DNA of 64,000 nt from Pseudaminobacter soli (ex Li et al. 2025) (GCF_029892515.1 NZ_JARXVF010000001.1:1984001-2048000); one strand, 5' to 3'. Positions 20,264 through 29,808 are shown, numbered from the stretch's first letter. Program-made: numbers and translations. Notes: a model not told the origin generated them from the sequence alone.

Positions 20264-20910
20264 GGCTTCCACCTGAGGAAATTGGCGATGAGAGCAAGGC
20301 CGAGCGCCTGGCTCTTTTCGGGATGGAACTGGGTGCCGGCGACATTGTCCTTGGCCACGGCCGCTGTGATCGGGCCGCCATAGTCGGCCTCGGCCAGCAC
20401 ATGCTCCGGGTTCCTCGCGGCGAGATGGTAGGAATGCACGAAATAGGCGTGCAGACCGCCCTCGCCCGTGTGGATTCCATCGAACAGCGGGTGTGAATGT
20501 TTCACGTGAATCGTGTTCCACCCGATTTGGGGGATCTTCAGCGCCGGGTCGGCCGGCTGCATTTCCTTGACGTCGCCGGCAATCCAACCGAGTCCGTGCG
20601 TGATCGTCTTCTCCAGACCGCGCTCGGACATAAGCTGCATGCCGACGCAAATGCCAAGGAACGGCCTGCCATTCTTGACGGCGACCTCCTCGATGGCCTC
20701 GACCATGCCCGGCACGGCATCGAGCCCCGCGCGGCAGTCGGCATAGGCGCCGACGCCCGGCAGCACGATGCGGTCAGCGGTGCGGACCCGCTCGGCATCG
20801 GCGGTCAGTTCGATCTCGGCATTGATCCCGCTTTCACGCGAGGCGCGTTCGAATGCCTTGGTGGCCGAGCGCAGATTGCCAGAGCCGTAGTCGATGATGG
20901 CAACGCGCAT
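20260..20910 (-). CDS. hisH: Imidazole glycerol phosphate synthase, glutamine amidotransferase subunit
   Basis: 216 residues. Class I glutamine amidotransferase delivering ammonia to HisF. Nucleophile Cys88 lies in [10 protein letters not shown] and the His-Glu dyad in [10 protein letters not shown] near the C-terminus. The ATG at 20910 gives [12 protein letters not shown], the family N-terminus. The codons for IHVKH (20498-20513 region) also spell a parS-like sequence with GANTC, reported separately. It overlaps the DUF1330 start. Confidence 0.96.
   Translation of the reverse strand: MRVAIIDYGSGNLRSATKAFERASRESGINAEIELTADAERVRTADRIVLPGVGAYADCRAGLDAVPGMVEAIEEVAVKNGRPFLGICVGMQLMSERGLEKTITHGLGWIAGDVKEMQPADPALKIPQIGWNTIHVKHSHPLFDGIHTGEGGLHAYFVHSYHLAARNPEHVLAEADYGGPITAAVAKDNVAGTQFHPEKSQALGLALIANFLRWKP
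20498..20513. promoter_or_regulatory. parS-like site inside hisH with GANTC half
   Basis: TGTTTCACGTGAATCG matches the parS consensus TGTTTCACGTGAAACA at 14 of 16 positions. Its reverse complement CGATTCACGTGAAACA is identical, base for base, to the site at 41208-41223. The altered half contains GAATC, a CcrM (GANTC) site. It could arise by chance from the hisH codons, but the exact match to the intergenic copy argues otherwise. Confidence 0.5.
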
Positions 20911-20912
20911 GT

Positions 20913-21404
20913 TCAGGCCTTCCCTGGATAGTGAAACAGACCGAGCGCCGGGCCTTGCTGCCTGGCCGGTGTTGCGGGCGGCTGCTGGCGCGGCATGTCC
21001 GCAAAGGGCGGGGTCACTTTCTCCGCCTCCGCAGGTTCGGCTTCGGTCAGATAACGGATTTCCGCCTCGCCCATATTGCGGCCTTCGACAACGCCCCACT
21101 CGCTCCAGCCGCGCCGACGCAGCGCCGCAAGACGCAGTGCCGATCCTTCGAGGCCGACATAGATCGAGACCAGGATCGACAGCAGCGAGGCGGTCACCTC
21201 ATAGCCGGCAACTTCTGCAAGCGCGGCCAATGCCAGCGCGACGGCAAATGCAAGCGCGGCTTCGATCCACAGCCGGTGCCACAACAGCCAGAGCAGCGGC
21301 ACAAGGAACGCGAGCAAAGAAAAGCCGTCTCGCACCAGAACCGCGTGCTCGGACGCAGCCTTGGCGCTTCCAAGCGGCGGCTCCATCACGACATAGATGG
21401 CCAT
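20913..21404 (-). CDS. DUF2628 domain membrane protein
   Basis: 163 residues. The N-terminal half has two to three hydrophobic segments ([19 protein letters not shown], then [19 protein letters not shown], then a stretch near [21 protein letters not shown]), consistent with DUF2628; the C-terminal about 60 residues are polar and proline-rich. An inner-membrane location is likely. It lies between hisB and hisH with 2-5 nt gaps, an arrangement I recall from other rhizobia, but no link to histidine synthesis is known. Confidence 0.85.
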   Translation of the reverse strand: MAIYVVMEPPLGSAKAASEHAVLVRDGFSLLAFLVPLLWLLWHRLWIEAALAFAVALALAALAEVAGYEVTASLLSILVSIYVGLEGSALRLAALRRRGWSEWGVVEGRNMGEAEIRYLTEAEPAEAEKVTPPFADMPRQQPPATPARQQGPALGLFHYPGKA

Positions 21405-21409
21405 CGGCG

Positions 21410-22009
21410 TCAGCCTTTCAGCGAACCCTTGGTTGAGGGGACCGCGTCGGGTTGGCGCGGATCGGTTTCGAGCGCCATGCGCAGGGCGCGCGCCACTGCC
21501 TTGAAGCAGGTCTCTGCGATGTGGTGGTTGTTGGCGCCGTAATGGTTTGTCACATGCAGCGTGATGCCGGCGTTCTGCGCGAAGGCCTGGAAGAACTCGC
21601 GCACCAGCTCGGTGTCGAAAGTGCCGATCTTGGGCGCCGAGAAGCTCACATTCCAGACCAGGAACGGCCGGCCGGACACGTCGAGGGCGGCGCGCGTCAA
21701 CGTCTCGTCCATGGCAAGGTCGATCGAGCTGTAGCGCATGATGCCGCGCCGGTCGCCCAGCGCCTTGGCCAGCGCCTGGCCGAGCGCGATGCCGGTATCC
21801 TCGACGGTGTGGTGGTCGTCGATGTGCAGATCGCCCTTGGCACGCACCTTTATGTCGATCAGCGAATGGCGCGACAGCTGGTCGAGCATATGATCGAAGA
21901 AGCCGACGCCGGTAGATATATCAGACCGGCCGGCACCATCGATATCGATGGAAACGGCGATCTCGGTTTCCTTGGTCTTGCGGCTGACTTCGGCGGCGCG
22001 AGCGCTCAT
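21410..22009 (-). CDS. hisB: Imidazoleglycerol-phosphate dehydratase
   Basis: 199 residues. Dehydrates imidazole glycerol phosphate to imidazole acetol phosphate; Mn-dependent, cytoplasmic. Paired metal-binding motifs are visible: [28 protein letters not shown] and [12 protein letters not shown], the last two giving the HHxxE pair of this family. Length matches the monofunctional enzyme. It is the first gene of the leftward his run, divergent from hslV. Confidence 0.97.
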   Translation of the reverse strand: MSARAAEVSRKTKETEIAVSIDIDGAGRSDISTGVGFFDHMLDQLSRHSLIDIKVRAKGDLHIDDHHTVEDTGIALGQALAKALGDRRGIMRYSSIDLAMDETLTRAALDVSGRPFLVWNVSFSAPKIGTFDTELVREFFQAFAQNAGITLHVTNHYGANNHHIAETCFKAVARALRMALETDPRQPDAVPSTKGSLKG

Positions 22010-22203
22010 CGAGCTGATCCTTGCACTGTATTAAACGCGAGCCTTCTAACAGCATGGGCGGGCGATTTCCAGTTGCGCGAGACACCTGTGACAGGTCCGT
22101 TGCACGCCCTTTGCAATCGCTCCGACCGGACATACATATGGTGCCAATATTCCTCGTACCGCGCCAATTGCCTCAAAGGGATAGCGCGAAATCGGAGCTA
22201 AAT
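22010..22203. promoter_or_regulatory. Divergent hisB/hslV promoter region
   Basis: 194 bp. It contains a hairpin ACCTG-TGA-CAGGT (22084-22096) and a TTTGCAAT ... CATACATATGG arrangement (about 22110-22142) that loosely resembles an alphaproteobacterial RpoH promoter, which would suit hslVU. The promoter call is weak; the intergenic role follows from gene orientation. Confidence 0.4.
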
Positions 22204-22752
22204 ATGTCCAACGATTTGACGATGCACGCCACAACAATTGTGACGGTGCGCAAGGGCGGCAAGGTCGTGATCGCCGGCGACGGCCAGGTCAGCCTCGGCC
22301 AGACCATCATGAAGGGCAATGCCCGCAAGGTCCGCCGCCTCGGCAAGGGCAATGTGATCGCGGGTTTTGCCGGCGCTACCGCCGACGCCTTCACCCTGCT
22401 CGAACGCCTCGAGACCAAGCTCGAACAATATCCGGACCAACTGACGCGCGCCTGCGTCGAGCTCGCCAAGGACTGGCGCACCGACCGCTATCTGCGCCGG
22501 CTGGAAGCCATGATGCTGGTGGCCGACAAGAACGTGTCCCTGGCCCTGACCGGCAATGGCGACGTGCTGGAACCCGAACACGGCGTGATGGCCATCGGCT
22601 CGGGCGGCAACTATGCGCTGGCCGCGGCCCGCGCGCTGATCGACACCGACAAGGACGCCGAGGAGATCGCCCGCAAGGCGATGGAAATCGCCGCCGACAT
22701 CTGCGTCTACACCAACCACAACTTCGTCATCGAAACGCTGGAAACCGCGTGA
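22204..22752 (+). CDS. hslV: HslV, ATP-dependent protease proteolytic subunit
   Basis: 182 residues. The Thr protease of the HslUV (ClpYQ) complex, a two-ring proteasome-like chamber. The mature N-terminal Thr is expected at residue 10 in [24 protein letters not shown]; Lys in the GNARKVRRL region and [16 protein letters not shown] are conserved. The ATG at 22204 follows GGAG by about 7 nt; an internal ATG at 22222 is an alternative. The partner hslU is 1.1 kb downstream, separated by two unrelated small genes in the same direction. Confidence 0.96.
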   Translation: MSNDLTMHATTIVTVRKGGKVVIAGDGQVSLGQTIMKGNARKVRRLGKGNVIAGFAGATADAFTLLERLETKLEQYPDQLTRACVELAKDWRTDRYLRRLEAMMLVADKNVSLALTGNGDVLEPEHGVMAIGSGGNYALAAARALIDTDKDAEEIARKAMEIAADICVYTNHNFVIETLETA

Positions 22753-22753
22753 C

Positions 22754-23263
22754 ATGGCCCATGCCTACGGGTTCCGCCCGCTCACGGGCAAGGATATGCC
22801 TCTGCTCGCCCGCTGGCTGGGTGAGCCGCATGTGGCGGCGTGGTGGGGCGACAAGAAAACCGAGCTGAAGGGGATCGGCGAGAACATCGACAGCATTTCC
22901 GTCGAGCCCTTCATCATGGAGCTCGACGGACGCCCGATCGGCTACATACAGAGCTACGATCCGCATCTGGAGGACGAAAATCCCTATCAGGACCAGCCCA
23001 CCGGCACGCTCGGCATCGACCAGTTCATCGGCGAGCCGGAACCGGTCGGCAAGGGCCACGGCACGCAGCTGATCGCCGAGTTCGTGGAGATGCTTTTCGA
23101 GGAAGGCGCGCCGCGCGTCATCATCGATCCGGATCCGGCCAATGCGGTCGCAATCCACGTCTATGAAAAGGTCGGCTTTCAGCCGATCGGCCGCAGGCAG
23201 ACCGAGCACGGCGAGGTTCTTCTGATGGCGATCGACAATGATGAGGGGGAGGACGAAGAGTGA
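22754..23263 (+). CDS. GNAT acetyltransferase, AAC(6')/RimJ-like
   Basis: 169 residues. GNAT fold: [28 protein letters not shown] at the N-terminus resembles the aminoglycoside 6'-acetyltransferase group, and the acetyl-CoA loop is [12 protein letters not shown] near residue 97, followed by [18 protein letters not shown]. The substrate is unknown; the chromosomal conserved position between hslV and hslU argues for a housekeeping rather than resistance role. It starts one base after the hslV stop; its stop overlaps the next start (GTGA). Confidence 0.85.
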   Translation: MAHAYGFRPLTGKDMPLLARWLGEPHVAAWWGDKKTELKGIGENIDSISVEPFIMELDGRPIGYIQSYDPHLEDENPYQDQPTGTLGIDQFIGEPEPVGKGHGTQLIAEFVEMLFEEGAPRVIIDPDPANAVAIHVYEKVGFQPIGRRQTEHGEVLLMAIDNDEGEDEE

Positions 23264-23862
23264 GTGCCACGAAGGCCGACGACGACACCGGAAACCGGCA
23301 GATTTCGTGGCCGGTCGGCCTGGCCATCGCTGCAGGGCTGATCGCCACGCAGGCCCTGATCCTTTACCTGATGGGGCGCACGCCGATCTGCGAATGCGGC
23401 TACGTGAAACTCTGGCACGGCGTCGTCAACAGCTCGGAGAACTCCCAGCACATCGCCGACTGGTACACCTTCTCGCACATCATCCACGGCTTCCTGTTCT
23501 ATCTCCTGGCCTGGCTGGTGCTGCCGGGGCGCTCGATCTGGCTCAGGCTGACGCTGGCCATGTTCATCGAAGGCGCCTGGGAAGTGCTGGAAAACAGCGA
23601 CTTCATCATCAACCGCTATCGCGAAGGGACGATCTCGCTCGACTATTACGGCGACAGCATCGTCAATTCCGTGTCCGACACGCTGGCGATGGTGCTGGGG
23701 TTTGTGATGGCTTCAAGGCTACCTATATGGATCATCGTAAGCCTCGCCGTGATTTTCGAAATTGGCGTGGGCTACATCATCCGGGACAATCTAACGCTCA
23801 ACGTGATTATGCTGCTGCATCCGTTCGAGTTCATCAAGCAGTGGCAAAACGGGTTATCTTGA
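23260..23862 (+). CDS. DUF2585 (UPF0314) membrane protein
   Basis: 200 residues with about four to five membrane segments. It carries the signature [38 protein letters not shown] with conserved His and Cys residues, matching the DUF2585 family, whose function is unknown. The start is GTG at 23260, overlapping the GNAT stop and preceded by GGGGGAGG. It ends 4 nt before hslU, in a tight hslV-GNAT-DUF2585-hslU run. Confidence 0.88.
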   Translation: MSATKADDDTGNRQISWPVGLAIAAGLIATQALILYLMGRTPICECGYVKLWHGVVNSSENSQHIADWYTFSHIIHGFLFYLLAWLVLPGRSIWLRLTLAMFIEGAWEVLENSDFIINRYREGTISLDYYGDSIVNSVSDTLAMVLGFVMASRLPIWIIVSLAVIFEIGVGYIIRDNLTLNVIMLLHPFEFIKQWQNGLS

Positions 23863-23866
23863 GATC

Positions 23867-25177
23867 ATGAGTACCTTTTCCCCACGCGAAATCGTTTCGG
23901 AACTCGACCGCTACATCATCGGCCAGAAGGAGGCCAAGCGCGCCGTGGCGATTGCCCTGCGCAACCGCTGGCGCCGGCAGCAGCTTGAAGGCCAGATGCG
24001 CGAAGAGGTGATGCCGAAGAACATTTTGATGATCGGCCCAACCGGCGTCGGCAAGACGGAGATCTCGCGGCGCCTCGCCAAGCTCGCCAGCGCGCCCTTC
24101 GTGAAGGTCGAAGCCACCAAGTTCACCGAGGTCGGCTATGTCGGCCGCGACGTCGAGCAAATCATCCGCGATCTGGTCGAGGCGGCGATCGGGCTGGTGC
24201 GCGAGAAGATGCGCGAAGACGTCAAGGCGCGCGCGCATCTCAACGCCGAGGAGCGCGTTCTGGAGGCGCTGGTGGGCAAGACCGCCAGCCCGGCCACCCG
24301 CGACTCCTTCCGCAAGAAGCTGCGCGACGGCGAGCTGGATGACAAGGAGATCGAGGTCGAGGTTGCCGATACCGGCGGCCCGGTCGGCGGCTTCGAGATC
24401 CCCGGCATGCCCGGCGCCAATATCGGCGTGATGAACATCGGCGACATGCTGTCCAAGGCGATGGGCGCCAACCGCACCAAGACGCGCAAGACGACCGTAA
24501 AGGACTCCTACGCGCTGCTGATCGCCGACGAATCCGACAAGCTGCTCGACCAGGACGAAGTAGTGCAGCGTGCGCTGGCCTCGACGCAGGACGACGGCAT
24601 CGTCTTCCTCGACGAGATCGACAAGATCGCGGCACGCGATGGCGGTGTCGGCGCAGGCGTCTCCCGCGAGGGCGTGCAGCGCGACCTGTTGCCGCTGGTG
24701 GAGGGCACGACGGTGGCGACCAAGTATGGGCCGGTGAAGACCGACCATATCCTGTTCATCGCCTCGGGCGCCTTCCATGTCGCCAAGCCGTCCGACCTGT
24801 TGCCGGAGCTGCAGGGCCGCCTGCCGATCCGCGTCGAGCTGCGCGCGCTGGACAAGGAAGACTTCCGTCGCATCCTGACCGAGACGGAAGCGAGCCTTAT
24901 CAAGCAGTATATCTCGCTGATGGAGACCGAGGGCGTGAAGCTCGAATTCACCGACGACGCGATCGACGCGCTGGCCGGCATCGCCGTCGAGCTCAATGAC
25001 AGCGTCGAGAATATCGGCGCGCGTCGGCTGCAGACGGTGATGGAGCGGGTGCTCGACGAGATCTCCTACGACGCGCCCGATCGCTTCGGCACCACGGTCA
25101 CGATCGACGCCGACTATGTCCAGAAGCATGTGGGCGATCTGTCGCGCAACACCGACCTGTCGCGCTTCATCCTCTAA
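23867..25177 (+). CDS. hslU: HslU, ATPase subunit of HslUV protease
   Basis: 436 residues. AAA+ unfoldase that feeds substrates to HslV. Walker A GPTGVGKT is at 57-64, Walker [11 protein letters not shown] mid-protein, with an intermediate I-domain between them, sensor-2 region [17 protein letters not shown] and the C-terminal LSRFIL tail that docks into HslV. Length is typical. An inverted repeat follows the stop. Confidence 0.97.
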   Translation: MSTFSPREIVSELDRYIIGQKEAKRAVAIALRNRWRRQQLEGQMREEVMPKNILMIGPTGVGKTEISRRLAKLASAPFVKVEATKFTEVGYVGRDVEQIIRDLVEAAIGLVREKMREDVKARAHLNAEERVLEALVGKTASPATRDSFRKKLRDGELDDKEIEVEVADTGGPVGGFEIPGMPGANIGVMNIGDMLSKAMGANRTKTRKTTVKDSYALLIADESDKLLDQDEVVQRALASTQDDGIVFLDEIDKIAARDGGVGAGVSREGVQRDLLPLVEGTTVATKYGPVKTDHILFIASGAFHVAKPSDLLPELQGRLPIRVELRALDKEDFRRILTETEASLIKQYISLMETEGVKLEFTDDAIDALAGIAVELNDSVENIGARRLQTVMERVLDEISYDAPDRFGTTVTIDADYVQKHVGDLSRNTDLSRFIL

Positions 25178-25188
25178 TGCCATCTACC

Positions 25189-25215
25189 ACGCCCGCCGGT
25201 AATGCCGGCGGGCGT
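25189..25215 (+). terminator. Strong inverted repeat after hslU
   Basis: An 11-bp perfect stem ACGCCCGCCGG (25189-25199) and CCGGCGGGCGT (25205-25215) with a 5-nt loop, 11 nt past the hslU stop. There is no T tract, so it may be a weak or Rho-assisted terminator or an mRNA-stabilising hairpin. Confidence 0.6.
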
Positions 25216-25294
25216 GACACAAATGCACTCGACTCCAGCGGGCGCATTTTTTAGTTTGCCGGCCCCTATGACTTTCCCCCGGGTGCGGCAGCGC

Positions 25295-26254
25295 ATGAAA
25301 AAGTTCATTCTTTCGACATTGGTCCTTACCCTTGCAGGCTGGCTCCAGCCGGCCGGCGCGACGACGCTGGTGCCGCCGGGTAACCGCAATGCGGAACAGC
25401 CTGCAATTCCCGGCGCTTCATCCCGGCGCACCAAGGCCAGCAACACCACGTTCGACGCCAAGTACCGCAAGGTCTATGCGCTTTTGAAGAACGACACCAA
25501 GCTGCGCGCCAAGATCGTCGAGACCGCCGCCGCCTATCACATCGACCCTATGCACATCGTGGGCGCCATCGTCGGCGAGCACACCTACAATGTCGACGCC
25601 TATGACCGGCTGCAGACCTATTACATCAAGGCCGCTTCCTATCTCAGCAGCGGGCTGAGCTTCAGCTACGGCGGCGAGAACGTCCAAGACTTCATCAAGC
25701 GGCCGCAATTCTCGGGCTGCGCTGACAAGACCGACAGCTTTGATCTGTGGTCGTGCCGCGAGGCTGTGTGGAACCGCCAGTTCCGCGGCAAGACCGTGGG
25801 CGGCACCAGCTTCCCCGACGATCGCTTCAGCGCCACCTTCTTCCAGCCGCTCTATGCCGGCCAGACTTTCGGTATAGGTCAGCTCAACCCGCTGACCGCG
25901 CTGGAGGTGAGCGACATGGTGCACCGCATCTCCGGCTTGCCGAAGCTCGATGCCAGCCAGCCCAACCAGGTCTATGAGACAATCATGGACCCGGACCTGA
26001 CGATACCCTATGTGGCGGCGACGGTGAAAACCTCCATGGACGTCTATCGCGACGTCGCCGGCTTCGACATTTCGAAAAATCCGGGCGTTACTGCCACGCT
26101 CTACAATGTCGGCAACCCTGAGGTTCGCGCCCGCGCGCTGAAGGCCGAAAACGAGCGCCGCCACTTCGAGGGCCAGGAGCAAAAGCTGCCCGAGGAAAAT
26201 TACTATGGCTGGCTGGTCAACGAAAAGCTGTCTGACCTAAAGGCGCTGTTCTAG
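25295..26254 (+). CDS. DUF1402 family exported protein, transglycosylase-like
   Basis: 319 residues. The N-terminal signal peptide MKKFILSTLVLTLAGWLQPAGA supports the ATG at 25295; an ATG at 25202 would bury it. The body matches DUF1402, with HIDPMHIVGAIVGEHTYNVDAYDRLQTYY, a lysozyme-like segment having Glu after GAIVG, and YAGQTFGIGQLNPLTAL, reminiscent of the soluble lytic transglycosylase fold. A periplasmic cell-wall role is plausible but unproven. Monocistronic between the hslU hairpin and the convergent XRE gene. Confidence 0.82.
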   Translation: MKKFILSTLVLTLAGWLQPAGATTLVPPGNRNAEQPAIPGASSRRTKASNTTFDAKYRKVYALLKNDTKLRAKIVETAAAYHIDPMHIVGAIVGEHTYNVDAYDRLQTYYIKAASYLSSGLSFSYGGENVQDFIKRPQFSGCADKTDSFDLWSCREAVWNRQFRGKTVGGTSFPDDRFSATFFQPLYAGQTFGIGQLNPLTALEVSDMVHRISGLPKLDASQPNQVYETIMDPDLTIPYVAATVKTSMDVYRDVAGFDISKNPGVTATLYNVGNPEVRARALKAENERRHFEGQEQKLPEENYYGWLVNEKLSDLKALF

Positions 26255-26274
26255 CTAACCTCTGGCGCCAATTG

Positions 26275-26643
26275 TCAGCGCCGGCGCTTGCGCGCCTCCT
26301 CCAGCTGCCCGATCAGGTCCTTGATCTCATCCTCGTCCAGCCGGCCGATGCAGCCGGCAAGCTGGTTCGCCAGCGCCGTAGCCGCCGGCGACAGGCCGGA
26401 AGTGTCGATCACCACGCGCGGATGCGAGGTTTCCGCCAGGAGCTGAAGCTCCTCGGCATCGTCCCAGATGACGTTGAAGTAGCCGATGATCTTCTGCAGC
26501 AGCGGCCAGGTCGGCGCGCCGCGCCGGCCATGCTCAAGAGCCGAAAGATAGGCCGGGCTGACGCCGATGGCGGCCGCCATCTCCTTCTGGCTGACGCCGC
26601 GTTCGCGCCGCAGCTGCCGCAGCTTTTCGCCGAGCGGGGTCAT
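26275..26643 (-). CDS. XRE-family helix-turn-helix regulator
   Basis: 122 residues. The helix-turn-helix is at about 8-60: LRQLRRERGVSQKEMAAAIGVSPAYLSALEHGRRGAPTW, the classic Cro/C1 fold. The C-terminal half is acidic and helical, probably for dimerisation, ending in KRRR. It overlaps the smr stop by 4 nt, so it is the last gene of the Tim44-mltA-smr-XRE run. Targets unknown. Confidence 0.9.
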   Translation of the reverse strand: MTPLGEKLRQLRRERGVSQKEMAAAIGVSPAYLSALEHGRRGAPTWPLLQKIIGYFNVIWDDAEELQLLAETSHPRVVIDTSGLSPAATALANQLAGCIGRLDEDEIKDLIGQLEEARKRRR

Positions 26644-27182
26644 GGCCGCTGCACCGGGTGGCGCCGCAGCCGGATATAGAGCGCGCCGGCGCCGCCATGA
26701 TTGCGCGCGGCATGGTCGTGACTGCTGACGAGAATGCGGAACGGCGGCGTGGCCAACCAGGCAGGCACGGCACGCCGCAACACCCCTTCCCCGCCCGAGG
26801 ACGAGCCCTTGCCGGTGATCACCAGCACATAGCGCACCCCGCCGGCATAGGCGCGGTTGAGGAAGGACAAGAGCAGCGAATAGGCTTCCTCCTGCGTCAT
26901 GCCATGGAGGTCGACTCGGCCTTCGATCGGCAGGCGCCCCTTGGCAAGCTTGTCATGTGTCGGCGCATCGAAGGACTGTGTGACCGTCTGGCGTGGCTTG
27001 GCCTTGGCCGGTGTCGGCGGTGCGGCGACGATTTTCTCCGCCATGGCTTGTTCCATGGTCATGGGCGGCTCGGGCGGCAGTTCCACCGCCGCACGCCCCT
27101 TCAGCGGCCTGGCAGAGCGCGCAACCAGGCTCCAGAGGATACGGTCCTCCTCGCTGAGCGGCTTTTGCGACCGACCGCTCAC
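26640..27182 (-). CDS. Smr-domain protein (MutS2-like C-terminal nuclease domain)
   Basis: 180 residues. The Smr domain occupies about 90-178 with DLHGMTQEEAYSLLLSFL and VITGKGSSSGGEGVLRRAVPAWL, the two signature blocks. Stand-alone Smr proteins have nicking or RNA endonuclease activity in some bacteria; in rhizobia the role is unknown. The N-terminal segment is charged and low-complexity. It overlaps mltA and the XRE gene by 4 nt on each side. Confidence 0.9.
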   Translation of the reverse strand: MSGRSQKPLSEEDRILWSLVARSARPLKGRAAVELPPEPPMTMEQAMAEKIVAAPPTPAKAKPRQTVTQSFDAPTHDKLAKGRLPIEGRVDLHGMTQEEAYSLLLSFLNRAYAGGVRYVLVITGKGSSSGGEGVLRRAVPAWLATPPFRILVSSHDHAARNHGGAGALYIRLRRHPVQRP

Positions 27183-28297
27183 GAGGCAGCTCCATTTGCA
27201 AGGGCGCGGGGGATGAGTGCGAAGAAGTCGGCACGATTGCGCACCACGCCGGCTACTTCGCCCGCAGCGAACCCCGATCCGGCGAACAGATCGCCGCGCG
27301 CCGATCCGACGATTGCCGAGCCGGTGTCCTGCGCAATCATCAGGCGGCGGAAAGGCGCGTCGTCAAAGGCCGTCAGCGTCGGCGCGTCGATGAAAAAGGG
27401 CGTGCCGAATGTGTGCAGCAGCCGATCGACCGCGACCGAGCGCCCGGGTGTGAGCGGCACTTTGGCCGCCGCGATGGGTCCCAGTTCCGGCCGCTCGACG
27501 GGCGCTTCGCGGAAGAAGATGTAGGAGCGGTTGCGCCAGAGAATTTCGTTCACCCGGCTCGGATTGGCTTTGAACCATGCGCGGATCGACTGCATGGTGA
27601 CTTTTTCCAGCGGGATTTCGTCCAGTTCCACGAGCACTCCGCCTGGGCCGGTGAAACGCTGGCCGGATTTTGCGGCATAAGTCACCCGCCGCAATGAGCC
27701 GTCCGTCATGTTGAGCCGTGCCGCACCCTGGACATGGACGAAAAAGGCGTCGACCGGGTCCGCCAGCCAGGCGATTTCCAGCCCCAGCCCCGCCAGCGCC
27801 CCCTGCTCGATTGCCGGCCGGTCGAAATATTCGACCAAGCCTTCCGGCGTGGAGCGCACGAATGCGAGATAGGGATCCATCCCAGCCGGACGGTTGCTGT
27901 CGTCCACATCAACCAGATCGGCTGGCCGCTCCAGAAGCGGCTCGGTGAATTTGTCTGTGCGGACAGGCGAGGCTTCGACTTCCGGCTCGTAAAAGCCGGT
28001 GACAAAGCCTTTTGCTCCATCTTCGGGCGCAATTAGCGCAGGCACAAAATGCCGTTCGAAAAACGCCCGCGCATCCTGCTGTTCGCAAGCGCGGGCTTCG
28101 GCATAGGCATCGGCAAAGGCGGAAAATTCAACGCCCAGCGAACCGGTGCGGTAAGGCTTGTTCAGCACATGGAAAGCCGAGCGGCGGAAAGCGGCATAGG
28201 CGCCGGACTGATCGTCCAGGCGCCAGCCGGGCAGGTCGTCAAAGGAGACGATGCGGAAAACAGGCGATAGCGCCACCGGCCGGCCCCCGCCCGACAA
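27179..28297 (-). CDS. mltA: MltA-type membrane-bound lytic murein transglycosylase A
   Basis: 372 residues. Cleaves the glycan of peptidoglycan to 1,6-anhydromuropeptides. The MltA domain covers about 100-260 (FVTGFYEPEVEAS, PYLAFVRS), and the C-terminal 3D domain has AQDTGSAIVGSARGDLFAGSG with the catalytic Asp and conserved RGDLF. The frame opens with TTG at 28297, immediately after the Tim44-like stop; a GTG at 28276 is possible. No lipoprotein or Sec signal is obvious at either start, which is odd for this enzyme but similar to what I recall of rhizobial MltA. Confidence 0.9.
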   Translation of the reverse strand: MSGGGRPVALSPVFRIVSFDDLPGWRLDDQSGAYAAFRRSAFHVLNKPYRTGSLGVEFSAFADAYAEARACEQQDARAFFERHFVPALIAPEDGAKGFVTGFYEPEVEASPVRTDKFTEPLLERPADLVDVDDSNRPAGMDPYLAFVRSTPEGLVEYFDRPAIEQGALAGLGLEIAWLADPVDAFFVHVQGAARLNMTDGSLRRVTYAAKSGQRFTGPGGVLVELDEIPLEKVTMQSIRAWFKANPSRVNEILWRNRSYIFFREAPVERPELGPIAAAKVPLTPGRSVAVDRLLHTFGTPFFIDAPTLTAFDDAPFRRLMIAQDTGSAIVGSARGDLFAGSGFAAGEVAGVVRNRADFFALIPRALANGAAS

Positions 28298-28999
28298 TCA
28301 TTCTTCTTCTTCGGTCGCGACGAGCTTCCAGTTGGGGTCGCGCGAGCGCGCGTCACGGGCAAAGGTCCACACGTCCTTGACCTCGGCCACAGTCTCGGGG
28401 TCGCCGTCGATCACCTCGCCGGACTTGTCGCGCGTGGCCGAAATAAGCTCGCTGACGATGCGCAGCGTGATATGCGCCTCGCTGTTCTTCATCTCGGCCG
28501 AGACGATGTCGGCCTTGTCGATGCCGACGAAGGAGGACTGGATCTTTTCCGAACGGGCCTCGCGCTCGGAGATCGCCGCGACGAAGCCGTCATAGACCTC
28601 GCGCGAAAGCAGGTTCTTGAGCGTTTTGCGGTCGCCGTCGGCATAGGCCATGACGATCATCTCGTAGGCCATCTTCGCGCCTTCGACAAAACCCTTGGGG
28701 TCGAAGCTCGGATCGGCGTCCTTGATCGCGCGGAGGCCCTTGTTCAGCTCGGTGTCGGGCTGGGCGAAAGTGTCGATGGCCGCATAGGCCTCGTCATTGT
28801 CGGCGCGCTTGCGCGGCAGCGAAACGACGTTGTCGGACTTTGCGGTCGCCGCATCCTTGTTCTGGGTCCGGCCGGCCGTATAGGGATCGAAAGGCGGGCG
28901 TTCGTTGCCCGTGCGCCGACCAAGCACGTTGCGCAGCTGGAAAAAGATCACCACGGCCGCGATAAGAAAGAACAATGTGCCGAAGTCGAAGAATTCCAT
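28298..28999 (-). CDS. Tim44/TimA-type inner membrane protein
   Basis: 233 residues. One N-terminal transmembrane helix (FGTLFFLIAAVVIFFQL) is followed by a polar linker and a Tim44-like C-terminal domain (about 95-230: DPKGFVEGAKMAYEMIVMAYADGDRKTLKNLLS), the bacterial relatives of mitochondrial Tim44. I chose the ATG at 28999, with GGCGAGAG just upstream; an ATG at 29011 adds four residues. It heads a run of four minus-strand genes (Tim44-mltA-smr-XRE) and is divergent from fxsA. Confidence 0.88.
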   Translation of the reverse strand: MEFFDFGTLFFLIAAVVIFFQLRNVLGRRTGNERPPFDPYTAGRTQNKDAATAKSDNVVSLPRKRADNDEAYAAIDTFAQPDTELNKGLRAIKDADPSFDPKGFVEGAKMAYEMIVMAYADGDRKTLKNLLSREVYDGFVAAISEREARSEKIQSSFVGIDKADIVSAEMKNSEAHITLRIVSELISATRDKSGEVIDGDPETVAEVKDVWTFARDARSRDPNWKLVATEEEE

Positions 29000-29196
29000 A
29001 TCTCTCGCCATCCAATCCTTAAACTTCGGCTACGTCGACCCGGAGTCTTCCCCGTTCCGTCGCATTCCGCGCCTCAATTCATGCATATAGAACGCATGCA
29101 GCCATCATTCAAATCAAAGGCCTGCATACCTATCTAACGTACGATGTGCCAGCATCCATGCTGGGCATTTTGATGAAACCTAACTTAGGCGGGTTC

Positions 29197-29694
29197 GTGC
29201 GCGCTTCGTCCATTCCCTTCTTCATCCTGTTGCTCCCTCTGATCGAGATCGCTGGGTTCATAATCGTCGGGCGGCAGATCGGGGTCTTTCCGACGCTGGC
29301 GCTGGCGGTCGCAACGAGTATTGCCGGCGGTATGCTGCTGAAACATCAAGGGTTTGGCGTGATGACCCGCATCCGCAACGAGGTTGCAGCCGGGCGCGAC
29401 CCCAGCCGCGAGCTCGCCCACGGCGTGATGGTGCTGCTGGCCGGCATCCTGCTCCTGCTGCCTGGTTTCTTCACCGACATCATCGGCATCCTGCTGTTCC
29501 TGCCGGCGGTACGCGACCTCGGCTGGAATTTCCTGCGCCGCCGCGTCGATTTCACCGTCGATTATCGCGGCATGGGCGGCTTTTCGCGCAAGCAGGGTCG
29601 CGGCAAGACCATCGACCTCAACGAAGAGGACTATTCGAGGCGCCCAAGCTCGCAAAACCCGCATTCGCCCTGGAAGCAGATCGGCGACGAATGA
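29197..29694 (+). CDS. FxsA family inner membrane protein
   Basis: About 165 residues from a GTG at 29197, chosen for its weak AGGCGGG upstream; GTG 29146 or ATG 29173 are possible and would add up to 17 residues. FxsA signature: FFILLLPLIEIAGFIIVGRQIGVFPTLALAV, then a short loop, a helix, and VLLAGILLLLPGFFTDIIGILLFLP. Four membrane segments. E. coli FxsA relieves phage exclusion when overexpressed; the native function is unclear. Next to secB, as in other rhizobia. Confidence 0.88.
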   Translation: MRASSIPFFILLLPLIEIAGFIIVGRQIGVFPTLALAVATSIAGGMLLKHQGFGVMTRIRNEVAAGRDPSRELAHGVMVLLAGILLLLPGFFTDIIGILLFLPAVRDLGWNFLRRRVDFTVDYRGMGGFSRKQGRGKTIDLNEEDYSRRPSSQNPHSPWKQIGDE

Positions 29695-29808
29695 GAGGAA
29701 ATCCGGCCAAACGCGGCAAAACCTTGTCTTGATTTCAAGGCCATGCTAGCCAACGCACGATTTCCACGTCAGGCCGCCGGGCGGCTGAACCTAAGAGGAA
29801 TATGGCTC

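Noticed and set aside
23399-23412. CTACGTGAAACT in DUF2585, parS-like
   Set aside because: The CACGTG core is broken (TACGTG) and only the right half matches; not counted as parS.
23834-25183. 449-codon frame antisense to hslU
   Set aside because: Shadow of hslU codon structure.
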